Origin: Ichthyophthirius multifiliis
Taxonomy: Eukaryota; Ciliophora; Oligohymenophorea; Hymenostomatida
DNA: 64,000 nucleotides
Assembly (NCBI RefSeq): GCF_000220395.1
Contig: NW_004086040.1
Location: 124,001 to 188,000, forward strand
Direction of reading: 5' to 3'
Within the stretch, counting starts at the first letter, position 1; the number at the start of each line of letters is the position of its first letter. The position numbers were made by a program, and so were the translations under genes. Below the pieces are notes generated by a model. The model was not told the DNA's origin. It did no database searches and worked only from the letters and a program-made list of their open reading frames with translations. Shown in pieces: positions 12,966 to 25,103 of the stretch.

Positions 12966-13375
12966 TCATAAATCAGGAGATATAAAATTAAAATTATTTG
13001 CGGGCAAAGGTACTATATTTTTTAAATAAATAAAAGTATAAGAAAGAGTCCAGGAAAGTGAATAATTCATAACCGAAAGCATTAATGATTCAGTATATAA
13101 ATCATTTAGTTCAAAGTCATTTTCATCAATTTATAGGTATTTAAATGAATATAAATATACAAATAAAAGTTACTTATCATATAACCTCCAAATGAATATA
13201 TTCCTGTAAAACCCTAAATTCCGAATAAAATTCCAATTAAAATGCCATACATTTATCGCAAATAAAATATAATTGTAAACAAATCTTCTTTTATAGGCTT
13301 TGAACCTTTTAAAAGAGCTATTTTCAATAACTCATTAAATTTTTTTTTATTGTTTTTAAATGATTAATATGGCAT
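12966..13375 (-). CDS. RAB5IF: RAB5IF (OPTI/C20orf24)-like small membrane protein, with an internal frame break
   Basis: The family consists of small ER-membrane proteins of the Rab5-interacting/EMC6-like group, linked to multipass membrane protein insertion. From ATG 13373-13375 the protein reads MPYQSFKNNKKKFNELL, then FYLRQMYGILIGILFGIQGF and GIYSFGGYM, matching the RQ...G...G...P.GF transmembrane hairpin of RAB5IF. After YLYIY the frame shifts by one base, and FKYLQIDENDFELNDLYTES then SWTLSYTFIYL continues the family's NYLQIDEEE...ESFM...W segment. Stop TGA is at 12966-12968. No GT...AG pair fits between the two parts (~13,140-13,165), so this is a one-base indel, an assembly error or a genuine frameshift. 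With it, the length is about 136 residues, as in the family. Confidence 0.8.
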
Positions 13376-13763
13376 TTATTTTATTTTATTTTAATTTTAA
13401 TTTTTAATTTGTTTAATTTATTTTTATAATAACAAAATATCTGACTTTTTAGTTAAATAAATATTAATAATTAAAAAATAATAATTTTATGTATAAATTA
13501 AAAAAAATATTAAAAAGACTTAGGTATATTTTATTAAAGATAATATAATTAAATATGAATAAAAAAATAAAAAATATAATTATGTAAAAAAAAATTATAT
13601 ATATAAAATAAAAATAAATATATATATATATAAATATATATATATATATTCTTTATTATATTTAATTTTATTAACATTTTTAATTTATATTTATTTTTTA
13701 TAATAATATTTTTTTTATTTATTTATATTATTAATATTTATATATATATATTTTTTAATTAAA

Positions 13764-14359
13764 TCAGAATTAATTTTTATTATACTTAATATTACTTATA
13801 TTATTTTGAAATACTAAACTTTAAGAAGTTTAAATAGGTCCCAATGGAATTTTAATATTTTAATTTAAAATGTTATTATTAGAAAATAGTATTGCATCTT
13901 AAGAAGCTATTTTTACTTTTAGTTTAGCAATTTAACTTGAATATTATTAATTTATTATTTAAATTTATTCTTTCAAAGATTAATTTTCTTCTTTTAAATC
14001 ATAAAATTAATTCTATTAAGAAGAAAATTTTTCTTATAAAAGAACACTTTCTGGTTTTATTTAATATTATTAATTTTTATATAGAATGCTTTCATATTTC
14101 TATTTATAATTTTCGACATCTTTTTCTAATTATTCTATATAATCTCTTTAATAATCTAGAACAAATCTTAATTATTTTTCGTTTTTTTAATTTTTTTCTT
14201 CTACAATAGCTGTTTTTGGTCTAGATATAGAAATATTAGTAACTGTTTATTTTAAAGAAGACATTTATTATTTTAAAATTTGATTTTCTTATTTTAAAAT
14301 TTCATTTTCTTTTTTAGATTATTCTAGTCTTTTTTTAAAAATAATATTTCTTCATTCAT
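13764..14359 (-). CDS. Coiled-coil protein, unknown
   Basis: About 198 residues from ATG 14357-14359 to TGA 13764-13766. After the first ten residues (MNEEILFLKK) the coding frame moves by one base across a T-run at ~14330-14337 (A-run on the coding strand). It then reads RLEQSKKENEILKQENQILK, a heptad-like coiled coil, RPKTAIVEEKNQKN, QLRFVLDYQRDYIEQLEKDV, QEKFSSQQNQFYDLKEENQS and QIAKLKVKIASQDAILF. The break at a homopolymer looks like a sequence error, because both sides are strongly coding. A short Pro-Gly C-terminus (IPLGPIQTSQSL) follows. It resembles basal-body or axonemal coiled-coil proteins in style only; no family was assigned. Confidence 0.7.
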
Positions 14360-14473
14360 TTTTTGTTTTTTTTTCTATATTTATAAAAAAAATATACTTA
14401 TTAATTTATTTTTTTTGTATATATATAATAAAATATTTATTTTTTAATTATAAAACAAAAATTTAAACAAAAA

Positions 14474-14788
14474 ATGGCAAATAAAAAAATTGATCCAGAA
14501 TTCGATCTAGATGATGAATAAGAAGCTCTTTTTGCATAATAACGAGCACTTGAACCCCAACCTTAAATTAGTGTAAATGCACTTCCTACTCGTTTATATT
14601 TAGAAAAAACAACTCTTCCGACTATATATAAGGCATTAGAAGCATTAGAAAAAGAAAGACCTGTTAATCCTGTCGAGTTTTTTTCATATTATTTAATTAC
14701 AAATAATCCTTATACATAAAAATTATCAAATGAAGTTGAAAGTCATTAAAAAATATAAGAATCGCCAACATTAGCAGAACTTAAATGA
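14474..14788 (+). CDS. DPY30-motif protein
   Basis: A complete intronless frame of 104 residues, ATG 14474 to TGA 14786-14788. Residues 38-79 (PTRLYLEKTTLPTIYKALEA and then LEKERPVNPVEFFSYYLITN) form the Dpy-30 dimerisation motif, with the typical R-YL--T--P-L--AL--L-KERP-NP-EF---YL--N-P pattern. In other eukaryotes this motif docks either COMPASS/MLL histone methyltransferase complexes or PKA-anchoring and radial-spoke/axonemal proteins through amphipathic helices. In ciliates several copies exist, so DPY30 itself and a ciliary relative are both possible. The N-terminus is acidic and the C-terminus a short helix. It is divergent from the coiled-coil gene on the left (114 bp between starts), so the promoters must be very compact. 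Confidence 0.9.
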
Positions 14789-14996
14789 AACGCAAAAAAT
14801 ATTATATTTATTTGCTTTTTATATATATATATATATATATTATATTAAAAGTCAAATATTAATTTTTTGTTTAATTGTTTTGTTTTTTTTTTTTTTTAAA
14901 TAAAAGTAAAAAAAAAAGAAATAAAAATTTAAAAAAAAAATAGTATATTAAATAAATAAATAAAAAAAAATATATAAAAATAAAAAGTTTTATTCT

Positions 14997-16415
14997 TCAA
15001 GATTTATAATGTAAAATATTTTTGTTTTCCGAATCTCTTTCTATGTATTCCCTTTCAATTAATGATTCGATTTTCTTCTTAATTTAAATAAGTTTAGGTT
15101 TAAATTTCTTCATCATAATATTCACCTCAGTAGCCAATTCTGAAAATTCTAATTGTTTTCTTGATTTCATTATTCTAACAATAGCAGCTTCAATAGCATG
15201 ATCTCTATTTTCATTTACAGTTTCTATTTTATTTTATTTTTAAAAATAAATAAATTAAAAATAAAAATATATACCTCTTTTAAATTTCTTCTGACTACTA
15301 GGACTAGGTAAACTAAACTTAAGTTTATTGCTTTAGAATTTATTATTATATTTTACATATTCTTAATCTTCATTTTATTAAATAATAAGTATTTTCTATC
15401 TAAACTAAAATATATAAAGAAACAAAAAGTAAACATTAAAAAATAAAAAATAAAAAAATACTAAATGGAAAGCATATTTCTTAAATGTATCCAAATCAAT
15501 TCCAACTAAATTCAAAATAAAACTAACAGGTACAAACTCGTCAATTTTTTCAAATTAAAGTAAAATAATAGCCGTAACTCCATTCATATTAACTGTATAT
15601 TTAGTTTCTTTTCCATCTTCATTTTTATGATGTATTTTAATTTCATATTAACATAAGCAATTTATCCATTTTAATTTTTAGTTCTTTTTCTTTTCTTAAT
15701 AAAAAACTCTATATTCTTCCATAATATCCTATATGTATTATGGTAAATTCAAATTTATATCCATATAAGTAGGCCAATTGACTTCTTATAAAACTTTTAC
15801 ACAAATATTAATATTATTATATTGTTTCAAGCTTTCTTTATTTCTATGTTTATTTTGTATATAATCATTAAATTACTTCTTATATTCATTAGCTAAATTT
15901 ATATCGTTTAACATACCTTCGTAATTCTTTATTTCTGTTCCTTATCCACAACATCCCTTTATTTTTGTTATCATTACCTTTTCGTATTATATACTTTCAG
16001 ATTCTTCCATTAAAAGACGTTGTGCTAATTAAGATTAATATAAATTTAAAAATATGTCTTTTTCATTTAAATCATTAAATACTTCTATTATTTTATCGAT
16101 TTTTTTCTCCATTTCATCTTCATTTTCTTTTGCTCCTTTTCTTAGAGTTTTATCTGTATAATTTGCTAATAATTCAGGTACTCCATAGTCCTTTAAATTT
16201 AAATTATATAGTTTAATTTTAAAGATTTTTATACATCTATTTAAACGTTTAAAAATCTATCTAATGCATTTTTGAATGAAACCTTAAATATAGGGTCTTA
16301 ATAAAAATTAGAATTAATAATATGATTTATATCATGGAAATATTTAAATATATTTTCAACAAATTAATAGTCCTAAATGAATGAATAAAAAATAATTATT
16401 TCATATTAAAATATT

Positions 16416-16455
<40 letters not shown>

Positions 16456-17860
16456 CTATTGCATATGATAATAATTTTTTCTAAATATTTTACTATGTTT
16501 ACTATTATTATTTTTCTAATTCTTCTTCTTTTAAATGCGCATCTATTTTTTAATTTATTAAATCTTATCCAATCTAAGCACAATAATCACTAAAAGCTTA
16601 TCGTATATCCTCAAAAGTATCATTTAATTTTTTATATAAATTATATACTAATTACAAAACCTATTTATTATATATATATTTATATATTTATTTTTATAAA
16701 AAGTTAAAATTAAAAAACTTTTGTCTTTTCATTTATTAACATATATTAAAATCCAGAATCTTTAGATAGTAAAATAGGTTTATAATTTTTAATCATTTCA
16801 TCATTAAAAATACTACTAATCTATTCATGAGTATTAGAAAATCTATGTAAAGCTTAAGCGAATCTATTTTTTTCTTATTCTAATAAATTATTAGTGTTCC
16901 ATAAATATTCTTCACAAGACATAGTATCACTCCATTCTTTAAATTTAGTTTAATAATAAAATGTAGCATCATCAATTAAGCTTTTTCCAATTAAAAGTAA
17001 ATTTCGTTTGGATGAGGGCTTTCATTTCTGTTTATTTCTATAAATATATCGCATATTTTCTTTAATTATTCTTTGTCTACGAGTTCATTTTATCTATCTT
17101 TATTTATATAATCTTAAAATGCTTTTATTATATTATCTTTTATATTTTTATGAACATATTTCTCGTAAAATTTTATTGCTTATTTTTTTTTTTTTAATAT
17201 TATTTTTTTTGTTTAAATAAAAATTACCAATATATCTTAATTTTGGTAAATTATTATGTTCGATATGCGATTTATCCTTTTTTTTTTATAAAAAAAAATA
17301 TTTTATTATAATATAAATATATATTTTTTTTTTTTTTACTAAATATGAGAAAAATCTTGTCATAAATTTTGTAAAAATTAAATGATTTTCCCATTTTCTT
17401 GTCAAAGCATTTAATAAAATTTCTCCTTTTAAATCTTTTACTTATTAATAAATCTTTTTTTTTATTTTTTTTTTAAAAAAAAGAATAAAAATTAAGCATT
17501 TATAATTTTAATGCTAATAGTAATATATAGGAAAACGAATTATAATTTTTTTTAAAAAATAATACTTTATTAATAACAAAAAATTATATTTGATCTTTAT
17601 AAGCTTCATACAATTATTCTGGATTCTTTAATTATTTTTCAAGACACATATTATATATGATTCTAAAATAATTTTTAAGTCTTTTATAATAAAATAAATA
17701 ATTAAAATATATACGTATAAGTATTGCTATATTAGGTAGTAGTTATTTAATCTTCTTTTTCAAGTTCTTAACCATTAAATTACTTATCTAACAAAATATG
17801 AAGCTTTTATATACATGGTTCTATTTGTTTCCAACCAGTTTAAAAATCCATTTTTACCAT
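14997..17860 (-). CDS. Cullin, scaffold of a RING ubiquitin ligase
   Basis: The start (17858-17860) gives MVKMDFQTGWKQIEPCIQKL, a cullin N-terminus; a second Met lies three residues on. Exon 1 ends NTY at a GTATAT...TTTTAG intron (~17652-17705), followed by IYNMCLEKQLKNPEQLYEAY. Later exons carry EEYLWNTNNLLEQEKNRFAQ, LHRFSNTHEQ, DIFLNLYQSQLAQRLLMEES, ITKIKGCCGQGTEIKNYEGM (the cullin homology region) and the C-terminal winged helix AAIVRIMKSRKQLEFSEL. That segment holds the conserved neddylation Lys in RIMKxRK. The end is LIEREYIERDSENKNIL, stop TGA 14997-14999. FKPKLIQIKKKIESLIE resembles CUL1-type RFKP-VIKK, so an SCF scaffold is likeliest, but the class is not settled. Several TA-rich introns interrupt it. 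Confidence 0.92.
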
Positions 17861-18125
17861 ATCTTTTTTTTTTTTTTTTTTATAATATTTATTTATATTA
17901 AATAATTATTATTTAATTTTTTATAAAAAATAAAAAAAATTTAAATATTTTAATTTTTATATTTTATAATTATAAAATTATTTAATTTGCATTTTTATTA
18001 TTTTTATAAATTTCCTATCTAATTATAGTTTTTAATAACTAAAAATATAAAAAAAAAATATTATAAATATAATTAAAAAATATAATATATTAATTAATCT
18101 TTTTTAAATATTAAAATTTTTTTAA

Positions 18126-18951
18126 TCACTTAATCTATAAATATTTATAAATATACTAATCATAAATTTCTTATGATATTTGACACACTTGTTCGTTACT
18201 ATCATAATTTAACAAGTTTTATATCTAAAAAAACAATCCAGTTTATTCCATATTCTACAAAATAGCCCTAACAAAATTAATATCATCACAATACAGTAAC
18301 TATTCAAAAATACATTAAAGGGAATAAAGCCATTTTATAGTAATATTAGCATTAAAGTTATAATTTTTAATAATTTAATTTAGAAAATTAAGTAACTCTT
18401 TTTGATTTATCATAATTTTAATTTTACAAAAGTTTGAATTAATTACTATATTAAGCAAAAAATGTGCTAAGTTAATTTTAATTTTCAACTCATCATTAAT
18501 CAAACATTAGATAATTAACTCATAATTTCTTTATTCAATCAAAACTTCTAAAACATAATCATTTTTACATGTAGCTATATTCGATAATATCAAAGATGCG
18601 GCATTTCTACAATTAAGGTTTTACTATTATAATACCTTTATTAAACAACTTACAACCCCAAATTCTACAAATTATAAAATTATAAAATCATTTCCATTAT
18701 ATATTATTTAATCAATTAAATTTAATCCATCTATTAATATTTCATTGTCTTTTTATTTTAAAATTCCAATAATAGTAAAGTAGTTTTCAGAAATAAAGTT
18801 TTGAGTTTAATCTGAATGGTGTTCTGAGTATATTTCTTAAAATATTTAAACAATGCTATTAACATGATTTTTTTTAAAATTAATCTAAAATAATTAATAA
18901 AATAGGGATTAATGAAGGAATCTTTATATATATATATATTTATTAAAAATA

Positions 18952-18988
<37 letters not shown>

Positions 18989-19949
18989 ATATATAATTAT
19001 ATTAACATTATAACTGTATTCTTCCTAATGATCTTTTAATAAGTGCTCTAGAAAAAATAATGAAGATGCAATAAATACTTCTAAATCCTTAGGTTCTGTT
19101 TTTCTAGTAAATCTTTAAATGCCATAATAATATTTCTTTCAAATAGTTCTTTTTGACCTTCTTTTTTATAATTTTAATCAACTAAAATATTTCCTGTAAA
19201 ATGAAACAACTATAGTTAATAATATATATATATATATATACGTATATATATTTATATATATATATATATATTATTTATATGTATTATATATATATCTACT
19301 ATATATATTTTTATTTCTATATTTAATTATTTATTTCATTTTATTATTACATAATCTAGTTATTTATAGTCTTCTTAAAGTTAAATTTTTAATATTAGTA
19401 TATTGTAAAAATTATAACAAATGATATCATGTATTTAATCTTTTTACATTTAAACTGATAAATCTGCCAATAAACTTGAAGAGTTAATTTACAAATTTGG
19501 ATATTATTCAAATTTTGATTAAATAAATTATACACAATAAATATGTAAATTATTATTTATCATCCATTTGTAAAGTTAAAAAGTCTAAATATTTACACAA
19601 TATTATTTATGATATTGGCTTAATTTTTCAAATTAACATATAACATATTCACATTCATTATATTTTTGAAGTTCTAAATTTTCAAATAATCTTTATGATA
19701 ATTTTTTTATATTTTATTCATCTTATTATATCTCTATTATTTAATCTATTTTTGTTAATATAAAAAAGAATAATCACATATTTTTTTTGTCTACTATTTT
19801 TTTTTTTGTTACCATTTGTTTCATTTTATTCTATATTTTCTAATATTTTCAATCGTTTTTAATGTATTATTTATTAACATTTTTTTTTCTTATTTCAATT
19901 CTATATTAACTTTTTTTATTCTAGATACATAATTTTATATCTTATTCAT
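18126..19949 (-). CDS. Importin-alpha-like armadillo-repeat protein
   Basis: Nuclear import adaptor: an IBB segment binds importin beta and ARM repeats bind NLS cargo. The proposed start (19947-19949) reads MNKIQNYVSRIKKVNIELKQ EKKM, resembling the basic IBB pattern of RRR--V-LRK-K. Later parts show ARM features: LTKIDQIIEIQQDEQ, DLEVFIASSLFFLEHLLKDH, LILSNIATCKNDYVLEVLIE (compare N-A-W-L-NI) and LINDELKIKINLAHFLLNI. The end is IYKYLQIK with TGA at 18126-18128. Two long TA repeats (18954-18995 and ~19225-19275) mark introns. The repeats are divergent and the Trp-Asn array that grips NLS peptides is not obvious, so it may be a degenerate karyopherin rather than canonical KPNA. Frame joins in the 5' part are uncertain. 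Confidence 0.68.
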
Positions 19950-20176
19950 ATTACGTTTATATCATTATTAGTTTATTTGATTTTTTTTTAAAAAAGCTAT
20001 TTTATTATTTTAATATTAATTTTTTTCGTTTTCTATAAAATATTAATTTTTAATTTAATGTAATTTATAGTCATATTAAAATTTGCTATTTATAAAAATA
20101 AAGAAGTATTGTCATAAAATAAATAGAAAAATATTAATATATAAGAATTTATTTAAAATAATAATAATATGATATA

Positions 20177-20650
20177 ATGATTATATTTCAAAAAAATATA
20201 AAAGGTTCAAATTAATATTTAAAATCAAAATCATAAGACAGTATCAAAAAATTAAAAGAAAATGAATTAAATTTATAAAATTTATATAAAAAAATAAATT
20301 ATAATTTTATTTAAGATATTAAAATAGAATAGAGTTAAAAAATTAAATATCAAATAATTACCTTAAAAACCCTTTATTATATAAAAAATGTTTTCAGCAA
20401 TATGAAATATAATTACACTTAATAAATAAAAGATAGGAAATTATATAAATAAATAAACAAAAATATGCTAAAGAATAAATAAAATAATAAAATATATTAA
20501 AAAATCAAATTTTAACAATTAAAAAAATTAATAGAAACAAATCTTTTATAAACTAAAATTTTTAAAGAAAATACTTTTGTAAATACAAGAATCAATAATT
20601 AATATAAAATTAATAAAGTAAATAATAAAAGAATGGTAACATATGACTGA
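20177..20650 (+). CDS. Small Lys/Gln/Asn-rich hypothetical protein
   Basis: A single open frame of 157 residues from ATG 20177 (MIIFQKNIKGSNQYLK) to TGA 20648-20650 (KRMVTYD end). It is full of TAA glutamines and lysines with helical stretches such as SIKKLKENELNLQNLYKKIN and QQLKKLIETNLLQTKIFKEN. No domain was recognised. In this A/T background an open frame of this length with TGA as the only stop can occur by chance, so it is a possible gene only. It would be transcribed away from the importin-alpha gene, 228 bp from that gene's proposed start. Confidence 0.35.
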
Positions 20651-21415
20651 AATTTTTGTAACTAAAAATGTTTATTAAAAACAAATTTAAAAGAAAAGTA
20701 CACATAGCTTAAAATATTTAACAAAAATAAAGATTTTTTAAATGAAAATAATAAAAAACCATCATAAAGCATATAAAATATTTAAAATTATTATTTCTTG
20801 TCCTTTTTTTTATTAATTAAATGTATTTTAAAAGGAATAATATATATTATATATAATTATAAATTATATATTATAAAACAATCTTTCAAGTGTATTTTCT
20901 TTTTTAATTTTTAGAACTTCTTAATTATTAAGTATAAAAGTATTTTAACTTTAAAAATAATTTACATAAATATAAATTTATTTTTAATATAATTTAAAAG
21001 TTTTTGTATATTAAATTTATATTTTATTTAATAAAATAAATGATTAAGTTAAATATATTTTATTTCTAAAAGTTTAAAGATATTACTTTTTTTATTTAAA
21101 AAAAAAAAAATTGTATAATTTGAACATAAATAATATTTATTTATTTATTTTTTTATAAAAAATATATTAAATAAAAAAGTATTTAATTGATTATTATCAT
21201 ATTTCTAAAAATGTTTCATCTTTTTTTTTTTTTTTTAATGAAAATAATTACTAATATTTCAATAAAATATACAATTTATATTTTGTAAAAAATAAAAATA
21301 ATTAGATATCTGATAGAATATAGAAAAAAAAAAAAAAATTTAAATTATAATTAAAGAAAATAAATTTACTTTTCTAAACTTAACATTTTTTTTTTGGAAA
21401 AAAAAATAAAAAAAA
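20651..21415. other. A/T spacer upstream of VPS15 copy 1
   Basis: No coding signal, repeats or structured RNA were recognised; only A and T homopolymers and short TA runs. Confidence 0.5.
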
Positions 21416-24400
21416 ATGGGAAATTCCCAAACAGAAGCCAATATAAAAAACAATATAAATTATGTTCACAAATGGTTAGAATAAAACAAAGAAATTTAAT
21501 TTCAAATAATATTATTCCAAAACAAATTATTTCGCACAATTCAATGTAAAAGTCGTACTGATCCCCAATCTTAATTTATAATAAAAATATATCTAAAAGA
21601 AACCGTAAAAATATCTTAAGAAATTCAAGCCTAATTTTAGCATTAATATTAATTGTTTATAGATCACCCAAATATTTTACCCTTTCAAAAATATTACGAA
21701 AATCACCATTTTATATTAATTTCTCGTTAAAAAATGTTCACAACATTATAAGAAAGACTATTATAAAAACCTTTACTAAATCTTTAATAAAAGCAATATA
21801 TTTTATTCCAAATAATAATAGCCCTAAAATATATTCATTCCCAAAATACATTCCACGGCTCATTATGTACTTCAAATATTTTACTCACAACTTCAAACCA
21901 TGTATATGTTTCTGATTTCGCACATTATAAACCTCTTTTTATTCTCGATTAATTACATGATTTGAGATTTTTTTTTAAAACTCATGAAAAAAATTGCAGT
22001 TTAGCGCCTGAAAAATTCCAAATCAATAATTTAGAATTAGGTGAGTAATAAATAATTTAGAAAATGTAATAAATGGATATTTTTAGTTTAGGATGTATAA
22101 TTAATTATCTATTCTAAGAAACAGAACATCCTTTATTTACATATGAGACCGTACAAAAATTCGGGAAAGGCGAGTTTTCTCCTTTAAACATTATTTAAGG
22201 TATTAAAGAAGAATACATACAAAAAATGGTTATTAATATTATAATTAAAAGAAAATATAAAATATTAGATGAATTTATAAGCGAATTTTTATAAAATATA
22301 AATCAATAGGCTTATTAATTAATACATAATATAGATTGTATTTTGAATTTATAATTTTAGAAAAATACTGATTTCACAATTATTTTCATTGATTCTATTT
22401 TATAGGAAATTCATTAAAAGATATTAAAAATAGAAAATTATGAATAAAAAGTTTAAAAAAATATAAAGCATTTATAAATTTTATAAGAAATATAAAAATT
22501 TAATAAAGAAAAAGTATTATTAAAATTTTTAAATAATTAAAAAAAAGAAGAGTAAATAAATGACGAAATAATTCTTTTAATACAAATCTTATTTAATAAT
22601 TTTAAATATGTAGAATTTATTCACACAAAAGTTCTTGGATTAAAATTAATTTATGAATTTTCTAAATATATTAAAAATTAAGACTATTTATATTAAATAA
22701 TGGGTTAATTAGGTAGTATTTTTAACTATAAAGAAGTAGGAAATGAACGTAATTTGATTCAAGAGTAGGCTTTTGAATATTTTTGTCAATTATTCGAAAA
22801 AATAGATAAAAACTAAATAAAAGATTATAAAAGTTTCAAAATTTATATATGGGAAAATATAGAAAAAGCATTTACAAATGAAAACATATAAATTACTTTT
22901 GGAAAAAACTACTCATAAATAATAAAAAAAAGTCTCCAAATAACAAAAGATTAATAAAATAATTTAAATGAAAAAATAAAACTTCATATATTTTAATATC
23001 TTTAGAAAATAAAAAACGATTAAAATATTTTAAATGATACTTCTTCCTTTTTTTTTGATTTTTCAGATTTTTTATTCAATTAAGATTGCCAAAAAGTTCT
23101 AGAAGGAAATCTTATTTTATATAAAAATGCTATTAATAATGGAATCTTAACTCCAGAAAATATCACTGATAGTATTTTTGAAGCAATTTCTTAATAATTA
23201 ACTTAAATATTAGTACATGAAAAAGAGGATATATTTTTAATATATAAAATTATTTAAATTATTTCTTATAAATTTATAGAAAATAATAATCTAATTAGTC
23301 TATAATTAATTAAATTAGCACTTTAATATCTTAAAAGTACACATTTATGGCTTTTTAAAGCTTCGAAAAGATTACTTTAATTTATTTTATAAAATAAAGA
23401 TGAAAAGTGGATTATTTTAAATATTTAGCCTTTTATTTGTTTGACTTTAGATATATATATATACCATTTAGATTCGAAAAGTTTTAATTGTTTTATAAAA
23501 TATGGAAATTCTAAAAATGGAATAATTAATGAGGATGATCTATCAATTGAAAATAGTAAAAAAAAAGAACCGAAAAATAAAAAAATCTATAAGTTCATGA
23601 ATTGGGTTCCTTTAAATTCTTTTGTTAATACAATTTATTAAAGTTAAACTTAAATTAATAATATGGAACTTTTATAAAATAAAAATAGTTTAATAGTTGA
23701 TTTTTAAGAAGAAAAAAAACTGAAAATTTTCGATTTAAATATTTTAGAAAGGTTAATTTTAAAATTTTATTTTTATTTTTATTTTTATTTTTAAAGAGAT
23801 TTTACATTTGAAAATATTTATGAAATAAAATACTTTAAATAAAATTTAAAAATAAATATTATAAAGAAATTTTAAAATGATCCAAAAAGTTTCTTATTAG
23901 GATGCAATTAAGGTCAAATATGTTAATATGATGTAAAAATAATAATAAAATATACATATATATATATATATAAAAAAGGTTTAAAATAATTAATACCCTA
24001 CTTTTGTATATAAATTTTAAGATTAAATTGTAAAAATCGAACAATAAAATTAATAAAACTAATTTTTTATGCAACAAATAAGAACTAAATTGGAGTTTTA
24101 GATTTTAGAAAAAGTAAAGAAGGATTGATATATAATATAAGACCAGAAAAAGGATTAATAAGTTCCCTATTATCTTATGGAAACAAATTATATATAAGTA
24201 CTCTAAATGGATATTTTATGATCTATGATATTCGTTATAATTCTATTATTAATAACTATATATTATAAGATAAGGAAAATAATCAAATACCAATAATTAA
24301 TTTAAATAAATATAGATTTGAAGAAACGATCAAGAATAATAAATAGCTTTTTGTATAGGCTCAAATAATCACGAAATTCCAATTTTTGATTTATATAATA

Positions 24401-24963
24401 ATGATAATGAGATTTTTACTTAAGAATATTTCCAAAGTATTTAAAATGATTAAATTTTAGAAGGTTTTCCTGTTTTAAGAAAAATTAATAGTGATAACTA
24501 ATGCTATAATAATGATATTTTAAATTAAAAAACATAAAAATATACTGAGTTAGTTTCTAGTTTGGAATATTAATAAATTCAAGTAAAAAATATATGGAAT
24601 GAATAATATAAACACTTTGAAAACTATTAATAAAGTTCATCTGTTTTGAATCTTTCGAAATTCTAAAATTATGCCAAGAATATTTAACAAGTTAAAAAAA
24701 ATAGATTTATTTCTACAGGTAATGATGGTATAGTTAGATTTTGGTAATGTGAAAATAATAATTTTAGGGGCGTTAATATTTGCTAAAAAAAATAAAGTAA
24801 TAGTTTATTTAGTAAAAAAATTGTAGATGGTGTATAGGTATATTTAGAAAAAAATTAAAAATAATAAATCGGAAAAGTTGATAATATTATATTTTGTGAA
24901 AGAAGTAAAGGTATTTTATTAATTACTTAAGAAAATTAAAATTATATAAGAATTTGGTAATGA
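21416..24963 (+). CDS. VPS15: VPS15 / PIK3R4 homologue, copy 1 (short form)
   Basis: Regulatory subunit of the class III PI3-kinase (VPS34) complex, acting on endosomal and autophagic membranes. The N-terminus MGNSQTEANIKN fits the family's N-myristoylation. A kinase-like domain follows: ISRQKMFTTLQERLL, QIIIALKYIHSQNTFHGS (Ser at residue 149), LTTSNHVYVSDFAHYKPLF, FFKTHEKNCSLAPEKF and QQMDIFSLGCIINYLFQET. The VPS15 signature DFA-KP and PEKF are intact, but the usual HGD-K is HGS-C, so catalysis looks lost. A HEAT-like helical region (NFKYVEFIHTKVLGLKLIYE, EKWIILNIQPFICLTLD) leads to a C-terminal WD40 part ending FISTGNDGIVRFWQ and NYIRIWQ, stop TGA 24961-24963. At least one intron lies near 23752-23795. 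At about 3.5 kb it is clearly shorter than copy 2 at 51,830. CK1 follows after 140 bp on the same strand. Confidence 0.9.
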
Positions 24964-25103
24964 TAATTTTTTTTTTTTTGTATAGAAAAATAAAAAATAA
25001 AAATTTGTTAAAAATTAATTTGTTCATTTTTTTATATTTAAATAAATTAGTAATAAAATTAAAAAAAAATAAAAAGAAAAAAAAAAACTCAAAAATATTA
25101 TAA

